Below are positions 44,439-53,811 of a stretch of 62,185 bases of DNA, in pieces. The position numbers and the translations under genes are program-made. The notes beneath the pieces are model-generated. The model did no database searches and had not been told where the DNA came from. It was given only the letters and a program-made list of their open reading frames with translations. Positions within the stretch are counted from its first letter, which is position 1, and each line of letters begins with the position of its first letter. Origin of the DNA: Metabacillus lacus (GTDB lineage Bacteria; Bacillota; Bacilli; Bacillales; Bacillaceae); NCBI RefSeq assembly GCF_009674805.1, contig NZ_WKKI01000019.1, forward strand, positions 1-62,185, written 5' to 3'.

Positions 44439-45084
44439 TTATTTCACAAGTATTTCGTGAAGGTGTACCTTAATCTGTTTAGCTTCCTTCGAAGAATTTT
44501 CCAGTATTACTTCACCTCTATAAAGTGTTTCACCTGTATCCGCGTCCGCAACAATCACGTCCGCATTCCTATTTAAGCTGGGGTTCATTTGTGATGATGC
44601 AAGATAAAGCTTACCATCATTTATAGTTGTTATTAGACCACCCATATCCCCGTTATCACCTGAGAGTTGAATAGTATATGCCTTACCAACGCTATTATCT
44701 ACGACACTATAAGGAGTTACTAAAAGCTCTTGCCCATTTACTATCGTGAAATAAATGAGAGAGCCATCAAAGATGCTGAGATCATGTGATTGGAACTCTG
44801 GTACATCAATTCTTTTCTGTTCCTTTGTGGATATATTGTAGGAAATAATTTCTTGATTGATAACTTCTTCTCTTATAGATTCCATATCTTCCATATCTTT
44901 CATATCTTCCATTCTTTCTAGCTCCGTTTTCACAAAGATTAGATACTCAGATGCTTTCATCGGAGATGTTTCAATCAGATCTACGTAAACACGATCATTA
45001 CTTTGATCATTCGTTATGGTTAGAATGGATTCATGGCTGATTACTTTTTTATTTTCTAAATCAATTGTATAGATATGTTTTTCA
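44439..45084 (-). pseudogene. 5'-truncated gene fragment ending in the family A repeat
   Basis: On the minus strand a frame of about 215 residues of ordinary coding character (KHIYTIDLENKKVISHES to VHLHEILVK) has no plausible start. Upstream it runs into the 42-nt repeat (45085-45180), giving 34 repeat-encoded residues such as RPVCYTIL. The body is beta-rich with repeated strand patterns (HIYTIDLENKKV, IISYNISTKEQKRI, GKLYLASSQMNP), like the C-terminal blades of a propeller or a secreted sensor-type lipoprotein, but no family is recognised. A short acidic run MEDMKDMEDMES is present. Most likely the 3' remnant of a longer gene whose 5' part was replaced by repeats. Confidence 0.6.
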
Positions 45085-45175
45085 TAGTATAACAAACGGA
45101 GGGTTTTTGTTCTAATATATGAAGAAAAACGCAAGATAGTATAACAAACAGGTCTTCTTTGTTCTACTATAATGC
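45085..45175. repeat. Family A repeat, two units
   Basis: TATAACAAAC at 45088 and 45140 (52 nt apart), each followed by TTTGTTCTA; the second carries the same unit tail as the array at 14.5-14.76 kb. It directly adjoins the family B array. Confidence 0.85.
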
Positions 45176-45465
45176 CGATGAAGGACAAAACTCAGTGGAA
45201 AAGCAGCAGAAATGTCCTTCATCAAGCCGATGAAGGACAAAACCCCGTGGAAAAGCACCAGAAATGTCTTTCATCAAGCCGATGAAGGACAAAACCCCGT
45301 GTAAAAGCACCAGAAATGTCTTTCATCAGGCCGATGAAGGACAAAATTAAGTGGAAAAGCAGCGGAAATGTCCTTCATAAGGACGATGAAGGACAAAACC
45401 CAGTGGAAAATCTGCGGAAGTGTCCTTCATCAAGCCGATGAAGGACAAAACAGCTGGCATTAAGC
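45175..45465. repeat. 52-nt palindromic tandem repeat array (family B), six starts
   Basis: GATGAAGGACAAAA begins at 45177, 45229, 45281, 45333, 45385 and 45437, an exact 52-nt period. Each unit also contains GTGGAAAA and ends (A)TGTCCTTCATC, so GATGAAGGACA and TGTCCTTCATC form an 11-bp inverted repeat (some units with one mismatch). The last unit is incomplete. It lies between the truncated gene and the NUDIX gene. Confidence 0.92.
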
Positions 45466-45543
45466 GGCAGAGCTAACATTCATTCACACTTACAGAGGTT
45501 AATGGTATCGTTAATTGTAAATAAAGGTGGCTAAGGAGAAAAA

Positions 45544-46164
45544 ATGGATAATGAATATTTCAAAATATTTGATGAACATAGAAACCAGATAGGAGTTGCT
45601 TCCCGCAGCGATGTACATAAATTTGGTTATTGGCATGAGACTTTTCATTGTTGGTTTGTGACTAAGCGTAATGGTAAGAATTATATTTATCTGCAGCTCC
45701 GCAGTGCATCGAAAGAAGACTATCCGGATCTTTTAGACATTACAGTTGCAGGTCATTTAACTTCTGACGAAACTGTTCAGGATGGTGTCAGGGAGATAAA
45801 AGAAGAAGTGGGGATTGTTGTTTCTTACAATGATTTAGTGCAGTTGGGGATAATGAAATATAGTGTAACAATAGAGAAGTTCATTGACAGGGAACTGGCA
45901 CATGTTTTTCTGTATAATAGTAGTCATCATCTTAATGATTTTATTGTTCAGGCTGATGAAGTTTCAGGCATGGTGATCGTGGAATTTAAGGAATTTTGTG
46001 AACTGTGGCTGGGAGAAAGGGATACCATTGATGTAAATGGATTTCAAATAGATAAAGAAGGTAATAGAGGTTTGTATGCGGAGAACGTCGGCCGGGATAA
46101 ATTTGTTCCCCACCACATTTCATTCTATAAAGAAGTGATAGAAAAAATCTCCATGGTTATATAG
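45544..46164 (+). CDS. NUDIX hydrolase
   Basis: A 206-residue NUDIX protein. The Nudix box is complete: GHLTSDETVQDGVREIKEEVGI near residues 74-95 matches G-x5-E-x7-R-E-x2-E-E-x-G. The N-terminal region (GVASRSDVHKFGYWHETFHCWFV) resembles that of IPP-isomerase-like and related Nudix enzymes, in which a histidine-rich strand leads into the fold. It hydrolyses some nucleoside- or other diphosphate; the substrate cannot be read from the sequence. ATG follows AAGGAGAAAAA. It sits immediately after the family B repeats and appears to be an isolated accessory gene. Confidence 0.85.
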   Translation: MDNEYFKIFDEHRNQIGVASRSDVHKFGYWHETFHCWFVTKRNGKNYIYLQLRSASKEDYPDLLDITVAGHLTSDETVQDGVREIKEEVGIVVSYNDLVQLGIMKYSVTIEKFIDRELAHVFLYNSSHHLNDFIVQADEVSGMVIVEFKEFCELWLGERDTIDVNGFQIDKEGNRGLYAENVGRDKFVPHHISFYKEVIEKISMVI

Positions 46165-46233
46165 CCTAATTTCATAAATCATAGTGTGAATTGGCTGAAT
46201 ACAGCAATCTGCGTAGAGGGAGCATCCCATATT

Positions 46234-47118
46234 ATGTCTAATAAAATTGTAATTATTACAGGTGCCAACAGCGGTTTAGGTTTTGAAACAGCGAAATACT
46301 TTGTCAGTAAGGAAGATACAGTCATCATGGCAGTGAGAACGGTGAGTAAGGGTGAAAGTGCTAAGAAAGATCTGCTGCAATTGTTTCCTAAGGGGCAAGT
46401 CCAGGTAATGAAGCTGGATTTAGCGAGTTTATCCAGTGTCCGTGCATTTGCTGAGGAATTTTCAAAAAAATATGAGAGAGCAGATTTGTTAATCAATAAT
46501 GCCGGCGTCATGGTTCCTCCTTATACAAAAACAGAAGATGGCTTTGAGCTTCAGTTTGGCAGTAATCATTTAGGCCATTTTGCATTAACAGGATTGCTGC
46601 TTCCACTACTTGAGAAGGGAGAGCATTCCCGTGTGGTAACACTCAGTTCAATCGCGCACCGCAGCGGCGTCATCCAGTTTGACAATTTGGACGGTTCCAA
46701 GGGCTATAAAGCGATGAAATTCTACAGCCAAAGTAAGCTGGCGAACCTATTGTTCGCAAAGGAGCTGGATGATCGATTAAAAGAAAATGGTTATAAAACG
46801 ATTAGTGTTGCAGCACATCCTGGTGTATCATCAACTAATCTCTTCAAAATAGGAAAAGAAAGCACACCTTGGTATATCAAACCTCTTATGAAGTTGATTG
46901 CTCAGCCTGCTGAACAAGGTGCCTTATCTACCATCATGGCAGCAACTGATGGGACATTAGAGGGCGGGGAATACATCGGTCCGGACGGCCGAGGCAACCG
47001 GACTGGAAAACCGGCAATCGAAGTGCCTAAGGCAGCCGTCTATCATAAAGAAACGATGAAAAAGTTATGGAGTGTATCTGAAGAGCTCACATCTGTAGAT
47101 TTTAGCTTTAAAAAATAA
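46234..47118 (+). CDS. Short-chain dehydrogenase/reductase
   Basis: A 294-residue SDR enzyme of the retinol-dehydrogenase/WWOX-like type. The Rossmann loop is IITGANSGLGFETAKYF near residues 6-22. INNAGVM lies near 86, the catalytic serine in VTLSSIAHRSG, and the YxxxK pair in FYSQSKLANLLFAKEL near 165-180. The C-terminus is of normal length. NAD(P)-dependent oxidoreduction of an unknown alcohol or ketone is expected. The start ATG 46234 follows AGAGGGAG (46215-46222); the GTG at 46186 in the same frame lacks a site and adds non-conserved residues. A terminator follows. Confidence 0.88.
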   Translation: MSNKIVIITGANSGLGFETAKYFVSKEDTVIMAVRTVSKGESAKKDLLQLFPKGQVQVMKLDLASLSSVRAFAEEFSKKYERADLLINNAGVMVPPYTKTEDGFELQFGSNHLGHFALTGLLLPLLEKGEHSRVVTLSSIAHRSGVIQFDNLDGSKGYKAMKFYSQSKLANLLFAKELDDRLKENGYKTISVAAHPGVSSTNLFKIGKESTPWYIKPLMKLIAQPAEQGALSTIMAATDGTLEGGEYIGPDGRGNRTGKPAIEVPKAAVYHKETMKKLWSVSEELTSVDFSFKK

Positions 47119-47161
47119 CGATTTCTTTTATAGTACATTACAAAGTCATATCCATTCTGAA

Positions 47162-47188
47162 AGCCAGGAGATTTCTACTGGCTTTTTT
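47162..47188 (+). terminator. Intrinsic terminator after the SDR gene
   Basis: AGCCAG (47162-47167) with CTGGCT (47178-47183), 10-nt loop, then a run of T interrupted by A. Confidence 0.75.
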
Positions 47189-47768
47189 AGGCTGTTATTA
47201 AAAATTTCTTATTATGTTTTCTGTGACTATCTTCTTAACATGAAGTCTTGGAAAGATAACTGTCTCTGCTCCAATTGGCTGAAAAATAAGCTGAGACAGA
47301 GATGATCGTTTCTTATAAAGAATGAATTTTTGAGTTTCTTTTATTACGATAGTAGGATAGGTGGGTCTATAGACCTGCTTTTTTTAATGTAAATCAAAAT
47401 TTATTATCTTCTTAAAGTATGAACTGTGCGAAATCTGTCGTTATATAAACTTCTTTGTAGGAAAAAATACTAGGGTACTTGTAAGATCAGCAATATTGCT
47501 GAAAAGGTAAGTACCTTAATTACGAAATATCTACTGTGCATACGAGAGTCTTTTTTCATATTTTCAATGGGTGTAAAGCTGTATTTTGTGACAAAAAACC
47601 AAAAACTTCTCCAAGTATAGTCATATATAACCATTTTTTATGAAAATATACCAATATAATTGACTTTTATATCCAAAAAATAATAACTTAGTAATTGAAG
47701 TATAATATGGAAATCCATGCTATTGAACTGTGTGATTTCCTAATTCTTGTAAAAGGGGATGAGTATCC
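47189..47768. other. 580-nt intergenic region upstream of the type VII locus
   Basis: AT-rich and without an ORF. Two notable structures lie in the first half: CTGTCTC near 47261 with GAGACAG near 47292, and a terminator at 47361-47386. Together they could be a short independent transcript (see findings). The second half (about 47400-47768) contains TATAAT at 47701-47706, a candidate -10 for esxA with no good -35, and TTGACT at 47660-47665. Control of this locus is otherwise not visible. Confidence 0.5.
47361..47386 (+). terminator. Hairpin plus T8 with no gene upstream
   Basis: GTGGGTC (47361-47367) pairs with GACCTGC (47372-47378) using two G-U pairs, loop TATA, then eight T (47379-47386). 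It is a clear terminator shape, but the SDR gene already has its own terminator 200 nt earlier. Confidence 0.65.
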
Positions 47769-48065
47769 ATGGCAGGACAAATTCGTATGACTCCGGAGCA
47801 GCTGCAGGCAAAGGCTAAACGTTATGGTCAGGGCTCACAGCAAATTGAGCAGATTTTAAGAGATTTGACGAACTTACAAGAAGAGTTAAGAGGCGAGTGG
47901 GAAGGGCGCGCATTTGAACGTTTCGATGATCAGTTCAGAGAATTAAGTCCTCGTGTGCAAGATTTCTCTCGTTTACTGCAAGAAATTGAAACTCAGCTGG
48001 TTAAAACTGCTGAAGCTGTTGCGCAGCAGGATGAAGCACTTTCTCAAAACTTCGGCTTAAGATAA
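47769..48065 (+). CDS. esxA: WXG100 secreted protein EsxA (YukE)
   Basis: A 98-residue helical-hairpin protein exported by the type VII system as a dimer. The central W-x-G is present as GEWEG near residues 42-46, between two helices with heptad-like leucines. The C-terminal tail AVAQQDEALSQNFG carries the charged secretion-signal type pattern. There is no signal peptide, as expected. ATG 47769 follows AGGGGATGAG. It is separated from esaA by 211 nt without an evident terminator, so differential expression by processing or partial read-through is possible. Confidence 0.95.
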   Translation: MAGQIRMTPEQLQAKAKRYGQGSQQIEQILRDLTNLQEELRGEWEGRAFERFDDQFRELSPRVQDFSRLLQEIETQLVKTAEAVAQQDEALSQNFGLR

Positions 48066-48276
48066 GCAGCCTGATGAGAGAATTGCTTTCCAAAGTGTAA
48101 GTGCCTATGTATGTATGAGCTACATGACTAATGTTGTGTGGCTCATATTTATTAAAAAGAAGAAATTGTAATTATTTACATTATAATAGGTAAATAAGGT
48201 AGTGGTATTGTGTTTGACTATCAAAACACAGAGTACATGTTTTCTAATTTTGAAATAGTAGCGGAGGATAGGAAAG

Positions 48277-51200
48277 ATGAAAAGACTAGAGCTCAGGTTA
48301 ATCGCATTCTTGGTAATGATTCTTGCGCTAGCTACTGGTTTATCTTATGTGGCATTAAATCAGGTAACGCAAAAAAATAATGAAGATACAAGGCACCGGA
48401 TGACAATTGCTTTAGTAAATGAGGACGAAGGCGCCATTTTTAATAATGAACGTCTGGCTTTTGGAGACGCTTTTGTCCGCAGCGTTGATAATGCCGTGGA
48501 CCACGACTGGTATGTCGTGAGCCGGGGAGTTGCGGAAAGCGGTCTGGAAAAGCAGACATATGACATGCTGATTACGATTCCAAGGGACTTTTCTGGAAAG
48601 GCGCTCTCAATTGACTCAGTTTCTCCGGCGCCAGTTACATTGAATTATAAAATCAATGCTTCAGAGAATGATGAAATCAGAGCAGAAGCAGAAAAGGCAG
48701 CAAGTGACATACTAAATGACTTTAATCGCCGGGTTATCGATGTTTATTTTGCCAGTGTGATTGGCAATCTGCATGAAGCCCAGGATCAAGTCGTCTCCAT
48801 CGTTGACGAGCAAGCTAAGTATACATCTACATATAATACAGCCATTCAAACTCCCCTATCAGATTATACGAATCAATTTAGTACAGTGAAGAGTTTCACA
48901 GAAGTATCCAAGGGCAGCTTCAGCAGCTTGGAAGATATTCTTGCTTCTTTTACTGACCGTTTAACAGAAGAGGCTGCATCCGGCCAGAATTTCGTTTCTA
49001 CTGTTAACGACGTCACAAGCCTAAAAGAAGCTAACCAGGGGATATCACGAGGCTTTTATGACTCATTGTATCAATATCATTCAACAATTCAAGATGCAGG
49101 TACCCAAAGCCGGCTTGATACGCTGCTTTCTATGAACGAAGGAGTTACGCAGCAGTTTCAGCTTCGCGAAGAGAGGCCGACGATTATCTCTGATGCTGCG
49201 GTATTAAGAGAGTATTTTAATCAAGCAAATCAGAGTGTAAGTTTGCTGGAGCAAAATCTAGAAAGTAACCTGCAGGCAAATATGGAAAGTACTGTTTACA
49301 ATCGGTTGTCAGGCATCTTTATGAACGCGTTTCAAAATGAGATGACAAATATGAACTCTTTGTTCAGGCAGCCGGACCAAAATCTTAATCGGGCAATTCA
49401 AGACCACATCAATCAGCTGCCATCATTAAGTATGCAGGATCTTGATGAATCGGGGTTATCCGACAGAATGGCTTTGGAAATCAATAATGTGATGGCCACA
49501 GCAAGAAAGTATAATCAAGAAAATAATTTTTCCCCAAGAGAGCTGGATAATAGCAAAATCTTAAAAACTCAAATTCAAGCCATTAAAAACCGCTTAGCTC
49601 AAACGGGCATTGTGATGACCAACTCTGTTGAACTGCCGGGCAATCAAAAGTCAGGCCAAACTTTCACTCTTTCAATTCCATCAGAATATGAGCTTAGAGG
49701 TTTGTGGTTAACCCTGCCTCATACGAATGAAGTCAATTATACAGAAGTATATAAAGAAAATGGGCGGGTCAATTTGCCTGCTAATGTCAGCGGCGTTTTT
49801 ACAGTTCGCATTCAGCTGCAGCTGAAGGATGCCAATAGTAAGATTGATGTTTTCAGACCAGCCCTTTGGAGCTGGAGCATGCTGCAGGAAGATACTACAG
49901 ATATTGATCGTCCAGAGGAGCTTTACAGCTATGAAGCTTTTCACGCTCCATTAATAGCTAATACGCTGGCAGTTCCAGAAACAGAAGAACAGGTTGAAGC
50001 AGAAGAACAGGTTGAAGCAGAAGAACCTGTTCAAGATGAGCCAGTTATTGAAACTCCTGAGAGTGAGACTGATGGGGGTACTGGTGGAGATTCGAATGAA
50101 GATGCAGAGGAACAGGAGCCATCAGAGGGTACTGAGCCTCCAGCTGAAGAAAATAAAGATCCAGAGGATGAAAAAGAAGAACCTGTCATAGAGAAAGTGC
50201 AAGTGATAAATAACTACATCCACCATGGAGTTACATCACCGGTATTGGACGATGGTGCACAAGCACTTATCCATGCAGTTGAGCATACGGTGAGCAACTA
50301 TCAAAAATTATCTGCTCTTTTCAACACGTACTATGGTTTTGACATGAGCTCACCAGCTTTACAGCGTTCCTTTGAGGAAAACCGATTATCTGATTTAGCG
50401 GCAGACTCTTCTTTATTTTATCTTTTCAACGTTCAAGAATTAGATGAATTAATTACGAGATATGTCGTAGAACGAGTAACGGCAGATGTTGCGAATGAAA
50501 TTAGAGAGCCAATGGTGCAATTTTATGATCAAACAAGACAGTATCATGAACAAGCATCATCAGCTGAAAATCTTATGGATCAGCTTGTTGAAAAAATAAA
50601 TGTAACAACAGAGCAGGCACAGATTCTGAATCAAAGTCTTAATGAGGTTCTGGGGAATGTGACCGAGTGGAGAGATCGAAGCCTGGCCCTCATAGATGAA
50701 CAATCTGTCGTACAGGCTGCAGGTGACGAGGAGCAGACGGCCATTATGACACTTAGCAGCGGGTTTATGCCGCTGTTAACTACAAGTGTGGATCTCGCTG
50801 CACAAGCACAGGTCAATTCGTCTACAGCTGAAAGTGTCTACAAATCTCTTGAAAACATTGATAAACAGGCAGCAATGATACAAGAAAGCGGAAATGCTTT
50901 AATCACGCAGGCGGAAGAGCTGTCTATTAATTTGACAAATAAGTTAATGGAAGATGAAGAGTTTGCGACTAATTTTACTGAAGTACTGGCAAACAGCCGA
51001 ATTGGCGACAGGCAGAACGAGGATTTGTTAGGTTTCCTGTCAAGTCCAGTCCAAACAAAAAATGAAGGAACAATCGTTTCAGGGCATACATTTACACCAT
51101 ACTTTATCGTGTTAATCTCGTTCATTGTTGCTTTATTTACAGCATATGTGATCTCAGCTAATCAACAGCGGCGTGCTGCAAAGGATGAATTTGAAGGAGA

Positions 51201-51678
51201 AAGGTCAATTTTTTCGAGAAATGCGCCTATCACGCTGATTACAGCAGGTGTGGGAATAATTGAAGGTGCAGCAATCGGAATCCTTTCAAGCTACATGTTA
51301 GGAATTCAGGGATCTAACTTATTGTTATGGACGTTTTTGTTATCGCTGATTGTGTTAACGCTTGTGCTTTTCTCGACGTATTTATTAAGACAATTAAAAA
51401 TGGCAGGAATGTTCTTGCTGCTCGCAGTATTTGGAATGTATTTATTCTTTACAAGAGCATTAGGTTCAGCAGCTTATGGAGGATTACGAGCCTATTCACC
51501 GTTACAGTATGTTGAAAATGTACTGATATCAGCATTCGATGGATCAATTTCATTTATAGTCACATTCTTTGTATTGATTCTGTTGTGCTTGTCAGGTGCT
51601 CTGCTGAACCTGCTCGTGTTCAAGAGGGCTTCAAGGAGTGAGGGACATGACGATGAAGTGGTATCTAAAGCTGGCTAA
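48277..51678 (+). CDS. esaA: Type VII secretion membrane protein EsaA (YueB-like)
   Basis: A 1,133-residue membrane protein of the EsaA/YueB family; YueB is also the SPP1 phage receptor in B. subtilis. One helix at residues 8-28 is followed by a very large extracellular region, then about six helices from residue 945 to the end (FTPYFIVLISFIVALFTAYVI onward). The ectodomain has coiled-coil stretches and a strongly acidic Pro/Glu-rich linker at about 565-650, including a short EEQVEA repeat. It dimerises and spans the cell wall in known cases. ATG 48277 follows GGAGGATAGG. The end overlaps essA by 32 nt. Confidence 0.93.
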   Translation: MKRLELRLIAFLVMILALATGLSYVALNQVTQKNNEDTRHRMTIALVNEDEGAIFNNERLAFGDAFVRSVDNAVDHDWYVVSRGVAESGLEKQTYDMLITIPRDFSGKALSIDSVSPAPVTLNYKINASENDEIRAEAEKAASDILNDFNRRVIDVYFASVIGNLHEAQDQVVSIVDEQAKYTSTYNTAIQTPLSDYTNQFSTVKSFTEVSKGSFSSLEDILASFTDRLTEEAASGQNFVSTVNDVTSLKEANQGISRGFYDSLYQYHSTIQDAGTQSRLDTLLSMNEGVTQQFQLREERPTIISDAAVLREYFNQANQSVSLLEQNLESNLQANMESTVYNRLSGIFMNAFQNEMTNMNSLFRQPDQNLNRAIQDHINQLPSLSMQDLDESGLSDRMALEINNVMATARKYNQENNFSPRELDNSKILKTQIQAIKNRLAQTGIVMTNSVELPGNQKSGQTFTLSIPSEYELRGLWLTLPHTNEVNYTEVYKENGRVNLPANVSGVFTVRIQLQLKDANSKIDVFRPALWSWSMLQEDTTDIDRPEELYSYEAFHAPLIANTLAVPETEEQVEAEEQVEAEEPVQDEPVIETPESETDGGTGGDSNEDAEEQEPSEGTEPPAEENKDPEDEKEEPVIEKVQVINNYIHHGVTSPVLDDGAQALIHAVEHTVSNYQKLSALFNTYYGFDMSSPALQRSFEENRLSDLAADSSLFYLFNVQELDELITRYVVERVTADVANEIREPMVQFYDQTRQYHEQASSAENLMDQLVEKINVTTEQAQILNQSLNEVLGNVTEWRDRSLALIDEQSVVQAAGDEEQTAIMTLSSGFMPLLTTSVDLAAQAQVNSSTAESVYKSLENIDKQAAMIQESGNALITQAEELSINLTNKLMEDEEFATNFTEVLANSRIGDRQNEDLLGFLSSPVQTKNEGTIVSGHTFTPYFIVLISFIVALFTAYVISANQQRRAAKDEFEGERSIFSRNAPITLITAGVGIIEGAAIGILSSYMLGIQGSNLLLWTFLLSLIVLTLVLFSTYLLRQLKMAGMFLLLAVFGMYLFFTRALGSAAYGGLRAYSPLQYVENVLISAFDGSISFIVTFFVLILLCLSGALLNLLVFKRASRSEGHDDEVVSKAG

Positions 51679-52135
51679 TACTTTGTTCTTTGTTACAGTT
51701 ATTGTTATTTTGCTGCCAATGTCCGCAGCGCTCGCTGAGGGTGCTGAGGAAAGGGGCAGGCTGAATGTGAAATTGGATCGAATCAGCGGCAGTAAAGAAG
51801 ATCAAGCCAAAAGGAAAACAGAACTTGAGAATGTCTTTCCGGAGTTGTTTAAAGAAGAGACGAAAGAGCTTATTCATTCAACACAGGTAAAACAAGAAGA
51901 GGCGCTTGAAGATCTTTATCAGTCAATATTTGAAATGGAAAGTCAGGCAGATGCCACAACTGCACTTGTCCAAAAGTCTCTTTTTACAGAGAGTTATGCG
52001 GCTCCCACAGCTGACAGGCGTGTGGATGAGGAGCCCGGCGAGGGGACTGATCATGTCCTCCTAGTATCTGCTGTGGGATTTATTGTCATGATTGGCGGAA
52101 TTGTATTTACAATGATGCGGCAAGTAATGGAATAG
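51647..52135 (+). CDS. essA: Type VII secretion protein EssA
   Basis: A 162-residue membrane protein of the EssA family (B. subtilis YueC). An N-terminal hydrophobic stretch (LANTLFFVTVIVILLPMSAALA, 8-29) may be a signal anchor, and a C-terminal helix (HVLLVSAVGFIVMIGGIVF) is near residues 135-153. The segment between is charged and helical. EssA is a required core component of the Firmicutes system. Of three in-frame starts, ATG 51647 is chosen because AAGGAG (51633-51638) lies 8 nt upstream; the GTG at 51638 overlaps that site. Confidence 0.88.
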   Translation: MTMKWYLKLANTLFFVTVIVILLPMSAALAEGAEERGRLNVKLDRISGSKEDQAKRKTELENVFPELFKEETKELIHSTQVKQEEALEDLYQSIFEMESQADATTALVQKSLFTESYAAPTADRRVDEEPGEGTDHVLLVSAVGFIVMIGGIVFTMMRQVME

Positions 52136-52146
52136 GAGAATGGGAG

Positions 52147-52398
52147 ATGACAAAGTCTTCACATATCAACGTAACGGTTGATTTTCAAAATTGGGGCGGC
52201 AGTGTGTATGACCTGCGCATTCCGGTCCAGCTGACAGTAAAGCAATTGTTGTTAAGTGTGTCTGAAACACTGCATATAAAACGGCCGGATTCATCTCTCT
52301 GCGCCATCAAAATAGTAACAAAAAAATTGCTGATCACTGATCATGATATTCTACATGATTATCCAATTACGGACGGTGATATATTACAAGTGCTATAG
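52147..52398 (+). CDS. esaB: Ubiquitin-like type VII protein EsaB (YukD)
   Basis: An 83-residue protein with the beta-grasp (ubiquitin-like) pattern: HINVTVDFQNWGGSVYDLRIP, a central helix TVKQLLLSVSETLHI, and the closing strands ITDGDILQVL. EsaB is a small cytosolic core or regulatory component that binds the machinery in staphylococci and B. subtilis; it lacks the C-terminal di-glycine, so it is not a conjugating modifier. It starts 11 nt after essA with GGAGAATGGGAG and is followed 44 nt later by essB. Confidence 0.93.
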   Translation: MTKSSHINVTVDFQNWGGSVYDLRIPVQLTVKQLLLSVSETLHIKRPDSSLCAIKIVTKKLLITDHDILHDYPITDGDILQVL

Positions 52399-52442
52399 AA
52401 CAGATGATTCAGATCTGTTGAAAAGGTGAAGGAGTCAACGTT

Positions 52443-53771
52443 ATGGAGGAAAAAAAAGTCCAATTAAAATCCCTCTCTCTTCATTTTCAGATTAGGGATG
52501 AAGAGTGGAGGACAGAATTAGCAAAATCTCAAACAAAAGTAAAAGATATCAGGCAATTAGGGCTTATTTCTGCACCTTCCGAATATTTTCTGCCGGTCTC
52601 TGTCAGTGAAGACGAGGATACTTTTATATTTTCGTTTGTGGTGGAAGAAGAAAAAAAGAAATGGAAGGATATTAAGAATCTTCAGCGCAACGAGAAGCTG
52701 CGGCTGCTGTGTAATTTGGCAAAGCTGAGATCTTGCTTATCTTCCCGAATCACTTTCTTCCTTCATCCTGATAACGTTGTATTTGATTTTAACTTAATGC
52801 CTGCTGTTATCTATCGCGGCATACGTGAAATATTGCCGCCTTATACGGTGACAGAAGAAGATTTTTTTCAGCAATATCGATGCTTTGTCCTTGCTTTGTT
52901 TTCCGAACAATATTCATTTGAAGATTTGTACAATGGTTCGTTAAATAAAGCGAAGGAAACAGAATTCGAACGCCAGATTCTTGAAAAGAAAAATTTTGAA
53001 CAACTGCTTGAATATATCCAGGTTTGCTACCGCAAAGAACAGCAAAAAACCGAAGCAGCGATGACTGTTGTTCCAATAAAAAAGTTCCGGTTATTCAAAC
53101 AGCTGTCGGTTATTATGATCGGCCTGTCGATCGTCCTGGCTGTTCCGTTGTTCTACTACCTGTTTGTCAAGGAACCGTATCAGGATAAATTATTAGCAGC
53201 CCATGGTGAATTTTTGTCATCAAATTACGGTGATGTGATTACAACGCTTAACGGGGAAGAACCGGAAAAGCTGCCTTACCGGACAAAGTATATTCTGTCC
53301 TATTCTTATATACAAGTTGAAAGCTTGTCAGACCGGGAAAAAGAAGCAATCATGAGAAATGTGAGTTTGCGAAGTGATGAGAATTATTTGCTTTACTGGA
53401 TTTTGAATGGCCGAGGATCTTTTGATGAGTCGATTGATAAAGCGAAATTTATTGATGATCCCCAATTGATCATGTATGGATTGATTAAACAAATTGAACA
53501 AGTACGAAATAATCCTCAATTAAGCGGTACAGAACGGGATGAAGAAGTGCGGAGGCTTCAAGATCAGCTGAATTCATACCGTGAGGAATATGTTGAGGAA
53601 GATGAAGAAACTGAAGAAGCTTCTTCAGACGAAGTGCCGATAGAAGAAGGAGATACAGCGCCTGCACCTGCACCTGCCGAAAATGAAGCACCTGCATCTG
53701 AGGAAACTCCTCCAGCCAGTAATGAAGAAAACGCTGGAAATGACAATGAAGAGCAGCCAAATGGGGATTAA
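52443..53771 (+). CDS. essB: Type VII secretion protein EssB (YukC)
   Basis: A 442-residue membrane component. The cytosolic N-terminal half (to about residue 215) has the pseudokinase fold typical of EssB/YukC, without catalytic loops. A single helix LSVIMIGLSIVLAVPLFYYLF lies near 221-241. The extracellular helical domain (FLSSNYGDVITTLNGEEPEKLPYRTKYILSYSYIQ region) is followed by a long acidic, Pro/Ala-rich tail from about residue 390. YukC bridges EssC and EsaA in structural work on the family. ATG follows AAAAGGTGAAGGAGTC. Confidence 0.93.
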   Translation: MEEKKVQLKSLSLHFQIRDEEWRTELAKSQTKVKDIRQLGLISAPSEYFLPVSVSEDEDTFIFSFVVEEEKKKWKDIKNLQRNEKLRLLCNLAKLRSCLSSRITFFLHPDNVVFDFNLMPAVIYRGIREILPPYTVTEEDFFQQYRCFVLALFSEQYSFEDLYNGSLNKAKETEFERQILEKKNFEQLLEYIQVCYRKEQQKTEAAMTVVPIKKFRLFKQLSVIMIGLSIVLAVPLFYYLFVKEPYQDKLLAAHGEFLSSNYGDVITTLNGEEPEKLPYRTKYILSYSYIQVESLSDREKEAIMRNVSLRSDENYLLYWILNGRGSFDESIDKAKFIDDPQLIMYGLIKQIEQVRNNPQLSGTERDEEVRRLQDQLNSYREEYVEEDEETEEASSDEVPIEEGDTAPAPAPAENEAPASEETPPASNEENAGNDNEEQPNGD

Positions 53772-53811
53772 TGCCGCAGATGGATGGGTTGACTGAGAGA
53801 GGAAGAAAATC

